DNA from: Gammaproteobacteria bacterium | GTDB taxonomy: Bacteria > Pseudomonadota > Gammaproteobacteria > Pseudomonadales > Cellvibrionaceae | Assembly (NCBI GenBank): GCA_021151625.1 | Contig: JAGKWY010000036.1 | Coordinates: forward strand, 1-49,583 | Direction: 5' to 3' | Length of the DNA: 49,583 nt | Shown here: piece by piece, positions 8,120 through 16,364 of the stretch | Numbering within the stretch: the first letter of the stretch is position 1 | Layout of the letters: the number at the start of each line of letters is the position of its first letter | Program-made: the position numbers and the translations under genes | Notes under the pieces: model-generated | Seen by the model: only the letters and a program-made list of their open reading frames with translations | What the model was told of the DNA's origin: nothing | Database searches by the model: none

Positions 8120-11100
8120 ATGTCTGAATCTGTTCTCAACAAGAATAAATCCGTGCGTTCCGTGTGCCCATACTGTGGTGTGGGTTGCGGCATGGTGCTG
8201 GAAACTGATGGCCAAAAGGTCATTAAGGTCAGTGGTGATAAAAACCATCCATCCAACTTTGGGCGCTTGTGCACCAAAGGCCAAACCAGTGCCCAGGCGC
8301 TGGTAAATTCCGGCCGTATGGAATCCGCTTTTGTACGCACCGAGCGCACGCGCGATCCGGTGAAAACCCCCATGGCGCAGGCGATTAGCCATACCGCCAA
8401 GCGCTTGCGCGAAATCCTCGACCAATACGGCCCTGACGCGCTTAGCTTTTATGTGTCCGGACAGATGTCCATCGAGTCGCAATATCTGGTGAACAAACTC
8501 TGCAAGGGCTTTGTGCGCACCAATAACATCGAATCCAACTCGCGCCTGTGCATGGCGAGCGCGGGTATGGGCTACAAACTGTCACTGGGTTCCGATGCGC
8601 CGCCCGGTTCCTATCAGGATTTTGATCACAGCGATTTATTTTTTGTGATCGGCGCCAACATGGCTGACTGTCATCCGATTTTGTATCTGCGCATGATGGA
8701 TCGCGTGAAGGCCGGGGCAAAATTAATTGTGGCCGATCCGCGTCGTACCACTACCGCAGAAAAAGCGGATTTGTTTTTACCGATCAAACCCGGTACCGAT
8801 CTCGCACTGTTAAACGGCTTGTTATTTTTGTTGCACAAAAACGGCAAAACCGACTCGGAATTTATCCAAAAGTACACGCAAGGCTGGGAAAGTTTCCCTG
8901 AGTTTCTCGCAGATTACACACCGGAAAAAGTCAGTGAAATTACCGGGCTTACGGTCGAATCCATTATTAAAGCGGCGGATTTGATTGGCGCGGCGCCAGA
9001 GTTTATGACTTGCTGGACGATGGGCCTGAATCAAAGTACCCACGGCACCTGGAATACCAATGCAATTTGTAATCTGCATCTGGCGACCGGAAAAATTTGT
9101 CGCACGGGCAGCGGCCCCTTTTCGCTCACTGGCCAACCTAATGCCATGGGCGGCCGCGAGATGGGTTATATGGGCCCAGGTCTTCCCGGACAGCGCGCAT
9201 TGGTAGTTGAAAAAGATCGCGAATTTATTGAAAACATGTGGGGCATTCCACAGGGCTCCATCAGTACCAAATTGGGCAAGGGTACGGTGGACATGTTCGA
9301 GCGCATGGCGCGCGGCGAAATTAAAGCCTGCTGGGTTATTTGTACCAACCCGGTTGCATCCATTCCCAATCGCAAAATTGTGATTGAAGGTTTGCAAAAA
9401 GCCGAGCTGGTAATTGCACAGGATGCCTTCCTCGATACTGAAACCAATCGCTACGCTGATGTGTTATTGCCCGGCGCTTTGTGGGCTGAAGCTGAAGGTG
9501 TAATGATTAATTCCGAGCGCAATATTACCCTGATGCAAGAAGCGGTAAGTCCACCGGGCGACGCCATGGCGGATTGGGAAATTGTTGCGCGTGTTGCGCG
9601 CGAAATGGGTTTTAGCGAAGGATTTAATTTTGCTTCCGCGTCGGAAGTGTTTGAAGAAATCAAACAAAGTTACAACCCTAAAACCGGCTACGATTTGCGC
9701 GGTGTAAGCTACGAACGCTTGCGTCAAGATCCATTGCAATGGCCCTGCGCCGATGCGGATTCCAGCCGCAATCCGATTCGCTATTTAAATACTGGCGTAA
9801 ACCAAACCTTAAAAACCAATAATGATGGTTCAGTTCCGACATTTCAATTTGCCACTGAATCTGGCAAGGCCATTTTCCATGCGCGCCCGCACGTAAATCC
9901 GGCGGAAATGCCGGATGCAGAATTCCCCATGGTGCTCAACACCGGGCGCGTGCAACACCAATGGCACACGCTGACCAAAACCGGAAAAATCCCAACGCTG
10001 AATAAATTAAATCCCGGCACTTTTGTGGAGATTAATCCGCAGGATGCCGTGGAGTTGGGTATTAAAAGCAAAGACAAAGTGGAGGTTCGCTCGCGTCGAG
10101 GTTATGCAATATTACCTGCAATAGTAACTGACCGCGTAATGCCCGGCTGCTGCTTTGCGCCGATTCACTGGAACGATGTCTACGGCGATAACCTGTGCAT
10201 CAACGCTGTTACCAGCGACAAGATTGATGCAATTTCGCAGCAGCCCGAATTAAAAGTGGCGGCGGTTGCACTCAAGCGCGTGGAAGTTTTTGCGGAAGAA
10301 AGTGCGCCGGATTCTGCAGAGAACACCGATTCCGCTAATTACGATTATGAATTGCCGGCAGCCATGGCATTTGCGCCAGTGGCAGAGGCAACTGCTGCGA
10401 GTTTAATAAAAATGTTTGCTGAAAAAGTGGGGGTTGCTGAAGTGGTTGCGCCACAGTTTTCCCTCGATGAAAAGAATTACCTCGCTGGTTTTGTGGGTGG
10501 CTTGCAGGCCAGTGCCAAATTAATCCAGGCCGTGCCTGCACTGCCGGCAGATGCACCGATTAGCGCAGAGTATCGCGCCTGGGTCAATGGCTTATTGGCA
10601 GGCATGTTTAGCCGTGTATTGCCACTCGGTGTGACTGCTGCTCCAGCAGCAAATAAACCCGCACTCACGCTCTTATGGGCATCACAAACTGGCAATGCGG
10701 AAGCGCTTGCACAAAAGTTTGCGCAGGAATTATCAGCACAGGGTTGGGCAGTAAATTTCCAATCCATGAATGATTATTCGGTAGAAAAACTCGCCCAGGA
10801 TAAATTTGTGGTCTTTGTTACCAGCACCTTTGGTGATGGTGATGCGCCTGATAACGGCGGCGATTTCTGGAGTCAATTAAATAGCGATTCCATGGCAACA
10901 CTCAATGAATTGCAATTTGGTTTATTGGCACTGGGTGATTCCAACTACGATCAATTCTGCGGTCACGGCAAAAAGTTATTTGCACGCTTGCAAACACTGG
11001 GCGCGAAAGCGCTGGTAGAGCGTGTGGATTGCGACACTGATTTTGAAGCCCCGGCAGCGGAATGGTTTGCTAAGCTGAAAGAACAATTGGCTCCGCAGGT

Positions 11101-11167
11101 TGTCACATCGGGAGCTACCAATAGTCTTGGGGGTGTGGCCAAAAAATTGCCCGGATTATGTGTATGA
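8120..11167 (+). CDS. nasA: Assimilatory nitrate reductase-flavodoxin fusion, 3'-truncated
   Basis: This is the molybdenum catalytic subunit that reduces nitrate to nitrite in the cytosol. Cys16, Cys19, Cys23 (CPYCGVGC) and Cys51 (GRLC) bind the N-terminal 4Fe-4S cluster, and a full bis-MGD molybdopterin oxidoreductase domain runs to about residue 720. After an alanine-rich linker comes a flavodoxin-like FMN domain (LLWASQTGNAEALAQ, STFGDGDAPDNG, LALGDSNYDQFCGHG). Intact relatives continue into CysJ-like FAD and NADPH domains (bifunctional nitrate reductase/sulfite reductase flavoprotein, about 1350-1400 residues). Here homology stops near 11125, the frame shifts and a stop follows at 11165. 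ATG 8120 is chosen because GAGGAG lies at 8104-8109 and earlier in-frame starts fall in or before the sigma-54 promoter. Without the FAD/NADPH half this polypeptide could not take electrons from NADPH by itself. Confidence 0.9.
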   Translation: MSESVLNKNKSVRSVCPYCGVGCGMVLETDGQKVIKVSGDKNHPSNFGRLCTKGQTSAQALVNSGRMESAFVRTERTRDPVKTPMAQAISHTAKRLREILDQYGPDALSFYVSGQMSIESQYLVNKLCKGFVRTNNIESNSRLCMASAGMGYKLSLGSDAPPGSYQDFDHSDLFFVIGANMADCHPILYLRMMDRVKAGAKLIVADPRRTTTAEKADLFLPIKPGTDLALLNGLLFLLHKNGKTDSEFIQKYTQGWESFPEFLADYTPEKVSEITGLTVESIIKAADLIGAAPEFMTCWTMGLNQSTHGTWNTNAICNLHLATGKICRTGSGPFSLTGQPNAMGGREMGYMGPGLPGQRALVVEKDREFIENMWGIPQGSISTKLGKGTVDMFERMARGEIKACWVICTNPVASIPNRKIVIEGLQKAELVIAQDAFLDTETNRYADVLLPGALWAEAEGVMINSERNITLMQEAVSPPGDAMADWEIVARVAREMGFSEGFNFASASEVFEEIKQSYNPKTGYDLRGVSYERLRQDPLQWPCADADSSRNPIRYLNTGVNQTLKTNNDGSVPTFQFATESGKAIFHARPHVNPAEMPDAEFPMVLNTGRVQHQWHTLTKTGKIPTLNKLNPGTFVEINPQDAVELGIKSKDKVEVRSRRGYAILPAIVTDRVMPGCCFAPIHWNDVYGDNLCINAVTSDKIDAISQQPELKVAAVALKRVEVFAEESAPDSAENTDSANYDYELPAAMAFAPVAEATAASLIKMFAEKVGVAEVVAPQFSLDEKNYLAGFVGGLQASAKLIQAVPALPADAPISAEYRAWVNGLLAGMFSRVLPLGVTAAPAANKPALTLLWASQTGNAEALAQKFAQELSAQGWAVNFQSMNDYSVEKLAQDKFVVFVTSTFGDGDAPDNGGDFWSQLNSDSMATLNELQFGLLALGDSNYDQFCGHGKKLFARLQTLGAKALVERVDCDTDFEAPAAEWFAKLKEQLAPQVVTSGATNSLGGVAKKLPGLCV

Positions 11168-12113
11168 GCTGGAACAATCACTCAACCTGAATTCCGATGC
11201 GCCGGTAGTTGTGGATACCCACGAGAAACCGTTGCATAAAGCGCTGCTCGAAAATTACGAAATTTGTCGCCCGAGTTTGGAGGCGCTGCAATTTATTGCC
11301 GAGCGTTCCAAAAGCGAAGATCTGAAAAAATTGCTCGATGCTGAGCACAAGCAGGAATTGCAGGAGTGGCTCTATGGCCGCCAGCTGGTGGATATACTGC
11401 AGGAGTTTCCGATTCGCGCGAGTGTGGAAGAGTTTATTGCCGTATTAAAACGCATCCAGCCGCGTTTGTACTCCATCGCTTCAAGTTCCAAGGCGCAACC
11501 CAATCGTATTGATTTGACTGTTTCTGCGGTGCGTTATACGCGCTTCCGCGACAGTAAAAAAATTCGCAAAGGGGTTGCCTCTACCTTCCTGGCGGATCGC
11601 GCGGGCAATGTGGATGTGCCCATCTTTGTGCAGCCAAGCAAACATTTCCACGTGCCGGAAAAAGGCGATACGCCGTTAATTATGGTCGGCCCGGGCACTG
11701 GTGTTGCACCCTTCCGCGGCTTCTTGCAAGAGCGGCAAGCGCGTGGCGATGCAGGTAAAAACTGGTTGTTCTTTGGTGAGCAGCACGCTGCTACCGATTT
11801 TTATTATCAGGATGAGCTGCAACAATTTCAGAAAGACGGCGTGCTCCATGAACTGAGCCTCGCCTTCTCGCGTGATCAGGCACAAAAAATCTACGTGCAA
11901 GATCGCATGCGCGAACGCGGCCAGGAAATCTGGAATTGGCTGGAAGAGGGCGCCTACTTCTGTGTCTGCGGCGACGCTAGTCGCATGGCCAAAGACGTGG
12001 ATCAGGCACTACGCGATATCATCCAGCAATACGGCAAGTTCGATGAGGCAGATACCGTTAACTACATCCGTAAACTAAATATGGATAAGCGTTATTTGCG
12101 CGATGTTTATTAA
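11127..12113 (+). pseudogene. Detached FAD/NADPH reductase half of the nitrate reductase fusion
   Basis: This frame encodes the C-terminal CysJ/ferredoxin-NADP reductase part of the upstream fusion, shifted relative to it. It begins at the equivalent of GDALGVWPKN (here LGVWPKNCPDYVYELE) and continues with the FAD motif RLYSIASSS, GVASTFL, the NADPH motif GPGTGVAPFRGFL, CGDASRMAKDV and the family terminus KRYLRDVY. The start of the FAD domain and its linker to flavodoxin are missing, an estimated 60-75 residues compared with CysJ. The only start codons near the front are weak (TTG 11100) with no ribosome-binding site. It is therefore best read as one broken gene with 8120-11167. It may equally be an assembly defect. 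Confidence 0.85.
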
Positions 12114-12143
12114 CGTTTAACCAATAACCCCTGCGGTTATCCA

Positions 12144-12181
12144 AAATCCCCCGTTCGGCGAAAGCTGGCGGGGGATTTTTT
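12144..12181 (+). terminator. Terminator of the nitrate reductase gene
   Basis: AATCCCCC pairs with GGGGGATT across a 17-base loop and is followed by a run of seven T, about 30 bases after the reductase stop codon. Confidence 0.88.
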
Positions 12182-12252
12182 TGCTTCACTATTTTCAGTC
12201 CCGCTAAAAATAACAAGGAAAATTTGATGCGAATACCCTGACGGTAGAGCAA

Positions 12253-12627
12253 TTGAAAATGTGCCTTGCGCTAGAGACTGAGCTTGATACATTGGCCACC
12301 CAGTTAACGAGTGAACAGCTAGTGATTGCGCAGCAGGAGGCAGATGCAAAAGTAATTGAAAGCGAAATTGCTTTCCTAAAGACTTTGCTGGAGACTACTG
12401 AAAAACCAACAACGCAAGAACAAGTGGATGATTTTAATGAGAGCGTTGATCGACACAATAAGTTGTTAGCAGATTACAAAAAAGAAGCTGGGAAATACTC
12501 CGTTATGGCAAAGGACTATAATGCCAAGCTTGAAAAGCAAAAAGCCGCTTCGAATAATCACAATTCACAATGTGCCCACAAAAAATATTATGAAAGTGAT
12601 ATGGCGCTTGCGCAGCATCATCATTAA
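12253..12627 (+). CDS. Small coiled-coil protein, start uncertain or lost
   Basis: No family is recognised. The product is highly charged and helical with heptad-like stretches (LETELDTLATQL, LLADYKKEAGKY), ending in a histidine-rich tail (AQHHH). The frame stays open upstream of the TTG at 12253 back to a stop at 12211, reading FDANTLTVEQLK, which looks like genuine mature-protein sequence rather than untranslated leader. A good Shine-Dalgarno (AAGGAA, 12215-12220) and ATG (12227) stand just before it but in another frame, ending after four codons. The simplest reading is that a segment after the ATG, perhaps a signal peptide, is missing. The frame is followed by a good terminator, which supports a real gene. 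Whether it is still expressed is doubtful. Confidence 0.5.
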   Translation: MKMCLALETELDTLATQLTSEQLVIAQQEADAKVIESEIAFLKTLLETTEKPTTQEQVDDFNESVDRHNKLLADYKKEAGKYSVMAKDYNAKLEKQKAASNNHNSQCAHKKYYESDMALAQHHH

Positions 12628-12665
12628 TTCAAAGGGATGAATTGTGGACTTGGATGTTACAAATC

Positions 12666-12702
12666 ATAACGAGGGTCGGTGATCCTCCCCCCTTGTTATT
12701 TT
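12666..12702 (+). terminator. Terminator after coiled-coil ORF
   Basis: ATAACGAGGG pairs with CCCTTGTTAT (one G-T pair) across a 14-base spacer and ends in TTTT, about 40 bases after the ORF stop. Confidence 0.75.
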
Positions 12703-12830
12703 CCCTGGTGATGGGTATCTTTTTGTCTCGCTTAATCCCCCAATAAACCCGGAATCCACGCCTATGAAAGCCGAACATTTGATCGCTGTTAATTCATCTT
12801 TCAACTATCGAATATGTCATAGGTATTCCA

Positions 12831-13274
12831 ATGAACTTTTTACCCATAACTCCCGAGTTAGCTAACTCACTGCTTGTTACGTCTTCAGAACAGCTTGCCG
12901 ATGTTTGCCGTTTAACCCTGGCTATTTATCCTGACTCCGGGCCGGTTTTTCCCTGGGTGGGGTATTTGCTGGTGGAGCAGGATACGGTTGTTGGTACCTG
13001 CGCCTTTAAAACGCCTCCGAAGGATGGCGTAGTGGAAATTGCCTATTTCACCTTTCCTGATTATGAAGGGCATGGCAGAGCTACTCATATGGCGAGGGAA
13101 TTGGTGGCAATTGCCGTTGCGCAACGAATCAACAAGGTAATCGCGCAAACCTTGCCGGTACACAATGTATCAACCCATATCTTGCAAAAATTGCAGTTTA
13201 CCTTCGCCGGGGTGGTTCAGCATCCGGAAGATGGTGAAGTCTGGGAGTGGGAATATCCGATCGCATTCGGATAA
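12831..13274 (+). CDS. GNAT family N-acetyltransferase
   Basis: A 147-residue single-domain acetyltransferase that would use acetyl-CoA in the cytosol; the substrate is unknown. The acetyl-CoA pyrophosphate loop is YEGHGRAT (about residues 83-90), preceded by the beta-4 strand VVEIAYFTFP and the beta-2/3 region GYLLVEQDTVVGTCAF, the usual GNAT order. The length is typical. ATG 12831 is preceded by TAGG eight bases upstream. It has its own terminator, so it is probably monocistronic. A 33-codon frame starting at 12763 overlaps its beginning but lacks coding support. Confidence 0.85.
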   Translation: MNFLPITPELANSLLVTSSEQLADVCRLTLAIYPDSGPVFPWVGYLLVEQDTVVGTCAFKTPPKDGVVEIAYFTFPDYEGHGRATHMARELVAIAVAQRINKVIAQTLPVHNVSTHILQKLQFTFAGVVQHPEDGEVWEWEYPIAFG

Positions 13275-13286
13275 ATGTTGAGAAAA

Positions 13287-13313
13287 AACCGCCAGATGTT
13301 CTGGCGGTTTTGT
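13287..13313 (+). terminator. Terminator of the GNAT gene
   Basis: AACCGCCAG pairs perfectly with CTGGCGGTT around ATGTT and is followed by TTTGTTT, 12 bases after the stop codon. Confidence 0.88.
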
Positions 13314-13355
13314 TTATGAATTCAATCTATAAATTTATAAGACCTGAGAAAATAT

Positions 13356-13829
13356 ATGGAAAACCCGATTAAACAACAAGCAGAAGAACTTTTGGAAAAT
13401 GGTGAGGTAGAAGCGTTGTACGAACTGCTATCGCCTTATCTGGAAAAAAATGACCCTTACGCGCAATTTCTCTATTCCAGTTTTAGTCTGGAGAGTACTG
13501 GTGAAACAGAAGAGGAGTTTGAAGTACGTAGTATGAAATTACTGGAGACAGCTTCTGAGGGAGGCATTGCGGAGGCGTCGTATCGGCTGGGTGTGATTTA
13601 CCTGTACGGTGATTTTGCTGATAACGTTTCCAAAAGTTCCAGCGACTATTTTGAGCGTGCTATTACCCAGGGACATTCGCATTCAAAATTTACCTATGGA
13701 TTCAATTTGTATTATGGCTTTGGCGATGTAAAGCAGGATAAAACACGCGGTGTAATGCTGTTGGAGGAGGCCGCCAAAGAAGGTGTTGCTTCGGCAGTAG
13801 AAGAGTTAAAAATAATTTATGCAAAATAA
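13356..13829 (+). CDS. Sel1-like repeat protein
   Basis: A 157-residue acidic, all-helical protein without a signal peptide. Two to three Sel1/TPR-like units are visible: AEASYRLGVIYLYG (about 73-86) and HSKFTYGFNLYYGFG followed by RGVMLLEEAAKEGVASA (about 106-150). The earlier DPYAQFLYSSFSLES looks like a degenerate unit. Sel1 repeats mediate protein contacts; no catalytic residues are expected and the partner is unknown. It follows the GNAT terminator, so it should have its own promoter. It converges on the TorT-like gene, separated by 66 bases with no clear hairpin. Confidence 0.7.
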   Translation: MENPIKQQAEELLENGEVEALYELLSPYLEKNDPYAQFLYSSFSLESTGETEEEFEVRSMKLLETASEGGIAEASYRLGVIYLYGDFADNVSKSSSDYFERAITQGHSHSKFTYGFNLYYGFGDVKQDKTRGVMLLEEAAKEGVASAVEELKIIYAK

Positions 13830-13895
13830 ATTTTCTATGCAACTTATCGAATAATAAAAATCAGCGTATTGTAAATCGCGCAATGCCTTTGCTAT

Positions 13896-15011
13896 TCAAT
13901 TTTCACCGGTTTGGTTGTGCCTGGTAGTTTGGGTTTCTGACAGTTTGGGTTGGAGCACTACAGGTTCTGGCCCAACCTGGAATGGCATTGGTAGTTTTTC
14001 CAGCATGCCTATTGCCAGGGACACGCCCATGCGGCCAATCATGCGCGGTTGATTGGATACAGCCCCCAGCAGTTGTCCATCTGCCAGTAATTTTTCTACA
14101 TCCGGTGTAGCGTAGTAGGCGAATACCGGCGTCGCTTGTGGAATCAATCCTTCGGTTTTTAATTGATAGGCTGCCACGCTGGTCGGCCCAGTACCCACGA
14201 TAAGGTCAAATGTTTTTCCTGTGCTTAGATACTTGCGCAGGTCGCGTGCTTGTTCGCGATAATGCGGGTTTAAATGGAGTGTGGTTATATCTGCTTCGCC
14301 GGCAGTCAACGCTGTTTTAAAACCTTCATCGCCGCGTTTTACCCAGTCTGGTCCTTTGGGGCCGGGAATCCATAATATTTTGGTTTTTCGTGTGAGAGAT
14401 TGTGCGGATAAGTATTTTTTTATTTCCTGGCCTGCACTAAAGCCCAGGTGGTAATTGTCCAAATAGGCGCGGGCATCAACTTCTTGAATGTCATAGCCGT
14501 TTACAAAATCGATTACCAATACCTGTTTCTCGCGCAAGCTGCGCAGGCTTGTAGTTAAGCCGGATCTGTCTGCTGCCGCTAACAATACGGCATCAAGTTT
14601 CCCCGCGCTACAACGCTGGTTGAGGATGCGCTCTTGTTGTTGCAAACCCGCTTCGCCATAACCGCTGGCTTCATAAATAATACTGGTAATTCCCAACCAG
14701 GCTGACTCTTCGCGCACGCCGCTGACAATATCATCCCAAAATTTATCGCTTACATTGGGCAGGACTACGCACAAGCGCCAATCCTTTTGGGTTTTCTCCA
14801 AACCGGAAAATGTCTGGTGAGTCTCCTGGCTATCCGGAGTCATGCGTGCAATGGCCTGGGTTTGCCAGTTGTCGATTGCTTGTGACTGACAGTAGTTGCT
14901 GGCGCACACTAGTGCGAGTAACGCCAGTGTTTTTATAGCGCCCGATTTTCTATCGGCTATGGACGGGTTAGTAAAATAACTCGCAGCGCTTAGTAACCTT
15001 AATTGTTGCAC
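13896..15011 (-). CDS. TorT-like periplasmic sugar-type binding protein
   Basis: A secreted protein of 371 residues. After an unusually long n-region (about 24 residues) comes a hydrophobic signal stretch (TLALLALVCASNY). The mature part is a type I periplasmic binding fold: LCVVLPNVSDKFWDDIVSGV, a hinge at ILWIPGPKGPDWVKRGDEGF, and LIVGTGPTSVAAYQLK. The order and motifs resemble TorT, which presents TMAO to the TorS sensor kinase. No torS, torR or torCAD gene is nearby, so the ligand may differ. The GTG start at 15011 is supported by AAGGAG seven bases upstream, which argues against a shorter product. It has no close operon partner. Confidence 0.75.
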   Translation of the reverse strand: MQQLRLLSAASYFTNPSIADRKSGAIKTLALLALVCASNYCQSQAIDNWQTQAIARMTPDSQETHQTFSGLEKTQKDWRLCVVLPNVSDKFWDDIVSGVREESAWLGITSIIYEASGYGEAGLQQQERILNQRCSAGKLDAVLLAAADRSGLTTSLRSLREKQVLVIDFVNGYDIQEVDARAYLDNYHLGFSAGQEIKKYLSAQSLTRKTKILWIPGPKGPDWVKRGDEGFKTALTAGEADITTLHLNPHYREQARDLRKYLSTGKTFDLIVGTGPTSVAAYQLKTEGLIPQATPVFAYYATPDVEKLLADGQLLGAVSNQPRMIGRMGVSLAIGMLEKLPMPFQVGPEPVVLQPKLSETQTTRHNQTGEN

Positions 15012-15113
15012 ACCCTGACTCCTTGCTCACTCTGAATGGAGTTCAGTGTAGCAGTTTCGGGTCTATAAGTAGTTTTGGGTCCGTGAGTAGTTGCGGGCTG
15101 GAATCAATCATTA

Positions 15114-15143
15114 GAAACCCGCTCTAATAGGCGAGCGGGTTTC
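15114..15143 (-). terminator. Hairpin downstream of methyltransferase
   Basis: GAAACCCGCTC and GAGCGGGTTTC form an 11-pair stem around TAATAGGC, eight bases after the methyltransferase stop on the minus strand. The T-run is weak, but the stem is strong and the position fits a terminator. Confidence 0.7.
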
Positions 15144-15150
15144 TACACTC

Positions 15151-16218
15151 TTAAATCTTTATTTCAAAAATCAAATTAAAGGGGGTTTCGGCAACACGGC
15201 GGAAATAGGAGAACCCTGCCTTGCGAAATACTTCCGCCAGGCGTGCTTCACCAGCTTGTGCGCCCAGCACCAGTTTCCCACCTTCAGAAATAGAATGAGC
15301 ACAACAAATAGTGGTTGATGCCGAATAATAAACGCGTCCAACGGGCGAAATGTTTTGCTCCAGGTGGTCGTGCGCAAACGGCTCTACCAACATGATACTG
15401 CCATCGGGTGCGAGCATTTGGGCCGCGTATTTTGCCGCAGCAATCGGGTCACCCATATCGTGCAGGCAATCGAAAAAGCAGATGAGATCGTAGTGCCGAT
15501 TGGTGTAGCCGGTCGCGGTTGCCAATTCAAAGTGTACCTGGTTGGTTACCTCGGCTTGTTGTGCATTTTGTTGCGCGGTCTTAATGGAATCCGGGTGGGT
15601 ATCTATGCCGTAGAAGCGCGAATTGGGAAAGGCTTGGGCCATTAAAATACTGGAATGCCCGTGGCCGCAGCCAACGTCGGCCACACTAATTCCTTTTGCT
15701 AATTTTCCAATCACACCCGTTAATGCCGGCAACCAGTTGGCGACCAGATTACCGCGATAACCATTGCGATAAAACGCTGCGGAACCACAGTGCAAGCGTG
15801 CATCGTGTTCACCCCAGGCAACACCATTGCCGGTACGAAATGCGCGCACACTTTTTTCTTCATCAAACCAGAGTGATGCGGCAGCATTCCAGGCGTGGGG
15901 AATAAAAACGGAACTGTTTTCATCGGCCAGTACCAGCGCTTGCTCGGGTGATAATTCATAACTTTCGCTGGAAGGATGATAATTAATATAGCCACCAGCC
16001 ACTTGCGAGTTTAACCACTCGCGCACATAGCGCTCGGCACAATTTGCGCGCTGTGCGATTTCTACAGCACTCAGTGGGCCAGCCTTGGCCATGGTTTGAT
16101 AGAGGCCGAGTTTGTTGCCGATACTGATCATAACCCCGCCGTAGGAGGCCGATAAGTCGTTAACCGCGCGCATCACCAGTGCTTCCAGTTCGGCGGTGTT
16201 GATTGCAGGTGCATTCAT
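15151..16218 (-). CDS. SAM-dependent methyltransferase with winged-helix N-terminus
   Basis: A 355-residue cytosolic class I methyltransferase. The N-terminal ~90 residues (VEIAQRANCAERYVREWLNS) form a winged-helix dimerisation module. The Rossmann domain has SAM motif I VADVGCGHGHSS (about 180), an acidic end of strand 2 (FYGIDTHPDS) and DLICFFDCLHDMGDP. This is the Rv2258c-like layout, whose substrates are mostly unknown. ATG 16218 is chosen because AAGGAA stands eight bases upstream; earlier frames add a nonconserved hydrophobic leader. It is divergent from a GlxA-type regulator with a 146-base shared control region, so the regulator probably controls it. Confidence 0.85.
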   Translation of the reverse strand: MNAPAINTAELEALVMRAVNDLSASYGGVMISIGNKLGLYQTMAKAGPLSAVEIAQRANCAERYVREWLNSQVAGGYINYHPSSESYELSPEQALVLADENSSVFIPHAWNAAASLWFDEEKSVRAFRTGNGVAWGEHDARLHCGSAAFYRNGYRGNLVANWLPALTGVIGKLAKGISVADVGCGHGHSSILMAQAFPNSRFYGIDTHPDSIKTAQQNAQQAEVTNQVHFELATATGYTNRHYDLICFFDCLHDMGDPIAAAKYAAQMLAPDGSIMLVEPFAHDHLEQNISPVGRVYYSASTTICCAHSISEGGKLVLGAQAGEARLAEVFRKAGFSYFRRVAETPFNLIFEIKI

Positions 16219-16364
16219 GACATAAGTTCCTTGAGTAAAAAATAGTGAGAAGGTAAACAAACTGCCCACATATCTTCGATGTTATTCGGCGTAGGCTTAA
16301 GAGCTGGAATCGCCTAAAATCGGTTCATTTATGCCACTGGTTATTTTTGGTGAAGGAAACCTTG

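Noticed and set aside
12763..12864. A 33-codon frame beginning MKAEHLIAVNSSFNY before the GNAT gene
   Set aside because: It lacks a good ribosome-binding site, overlaps the GNAT start and cannot be told from chance. It might be another truncated gene start but is too short to call.
15058..15100. Two imperfect 18-base direct repeats (GTCTATAAGTAGTTTTGG and GTCCGTGAGTAGTTGCGG)
   Set aside because: Short, imperfect and only two copies; no associated feature.
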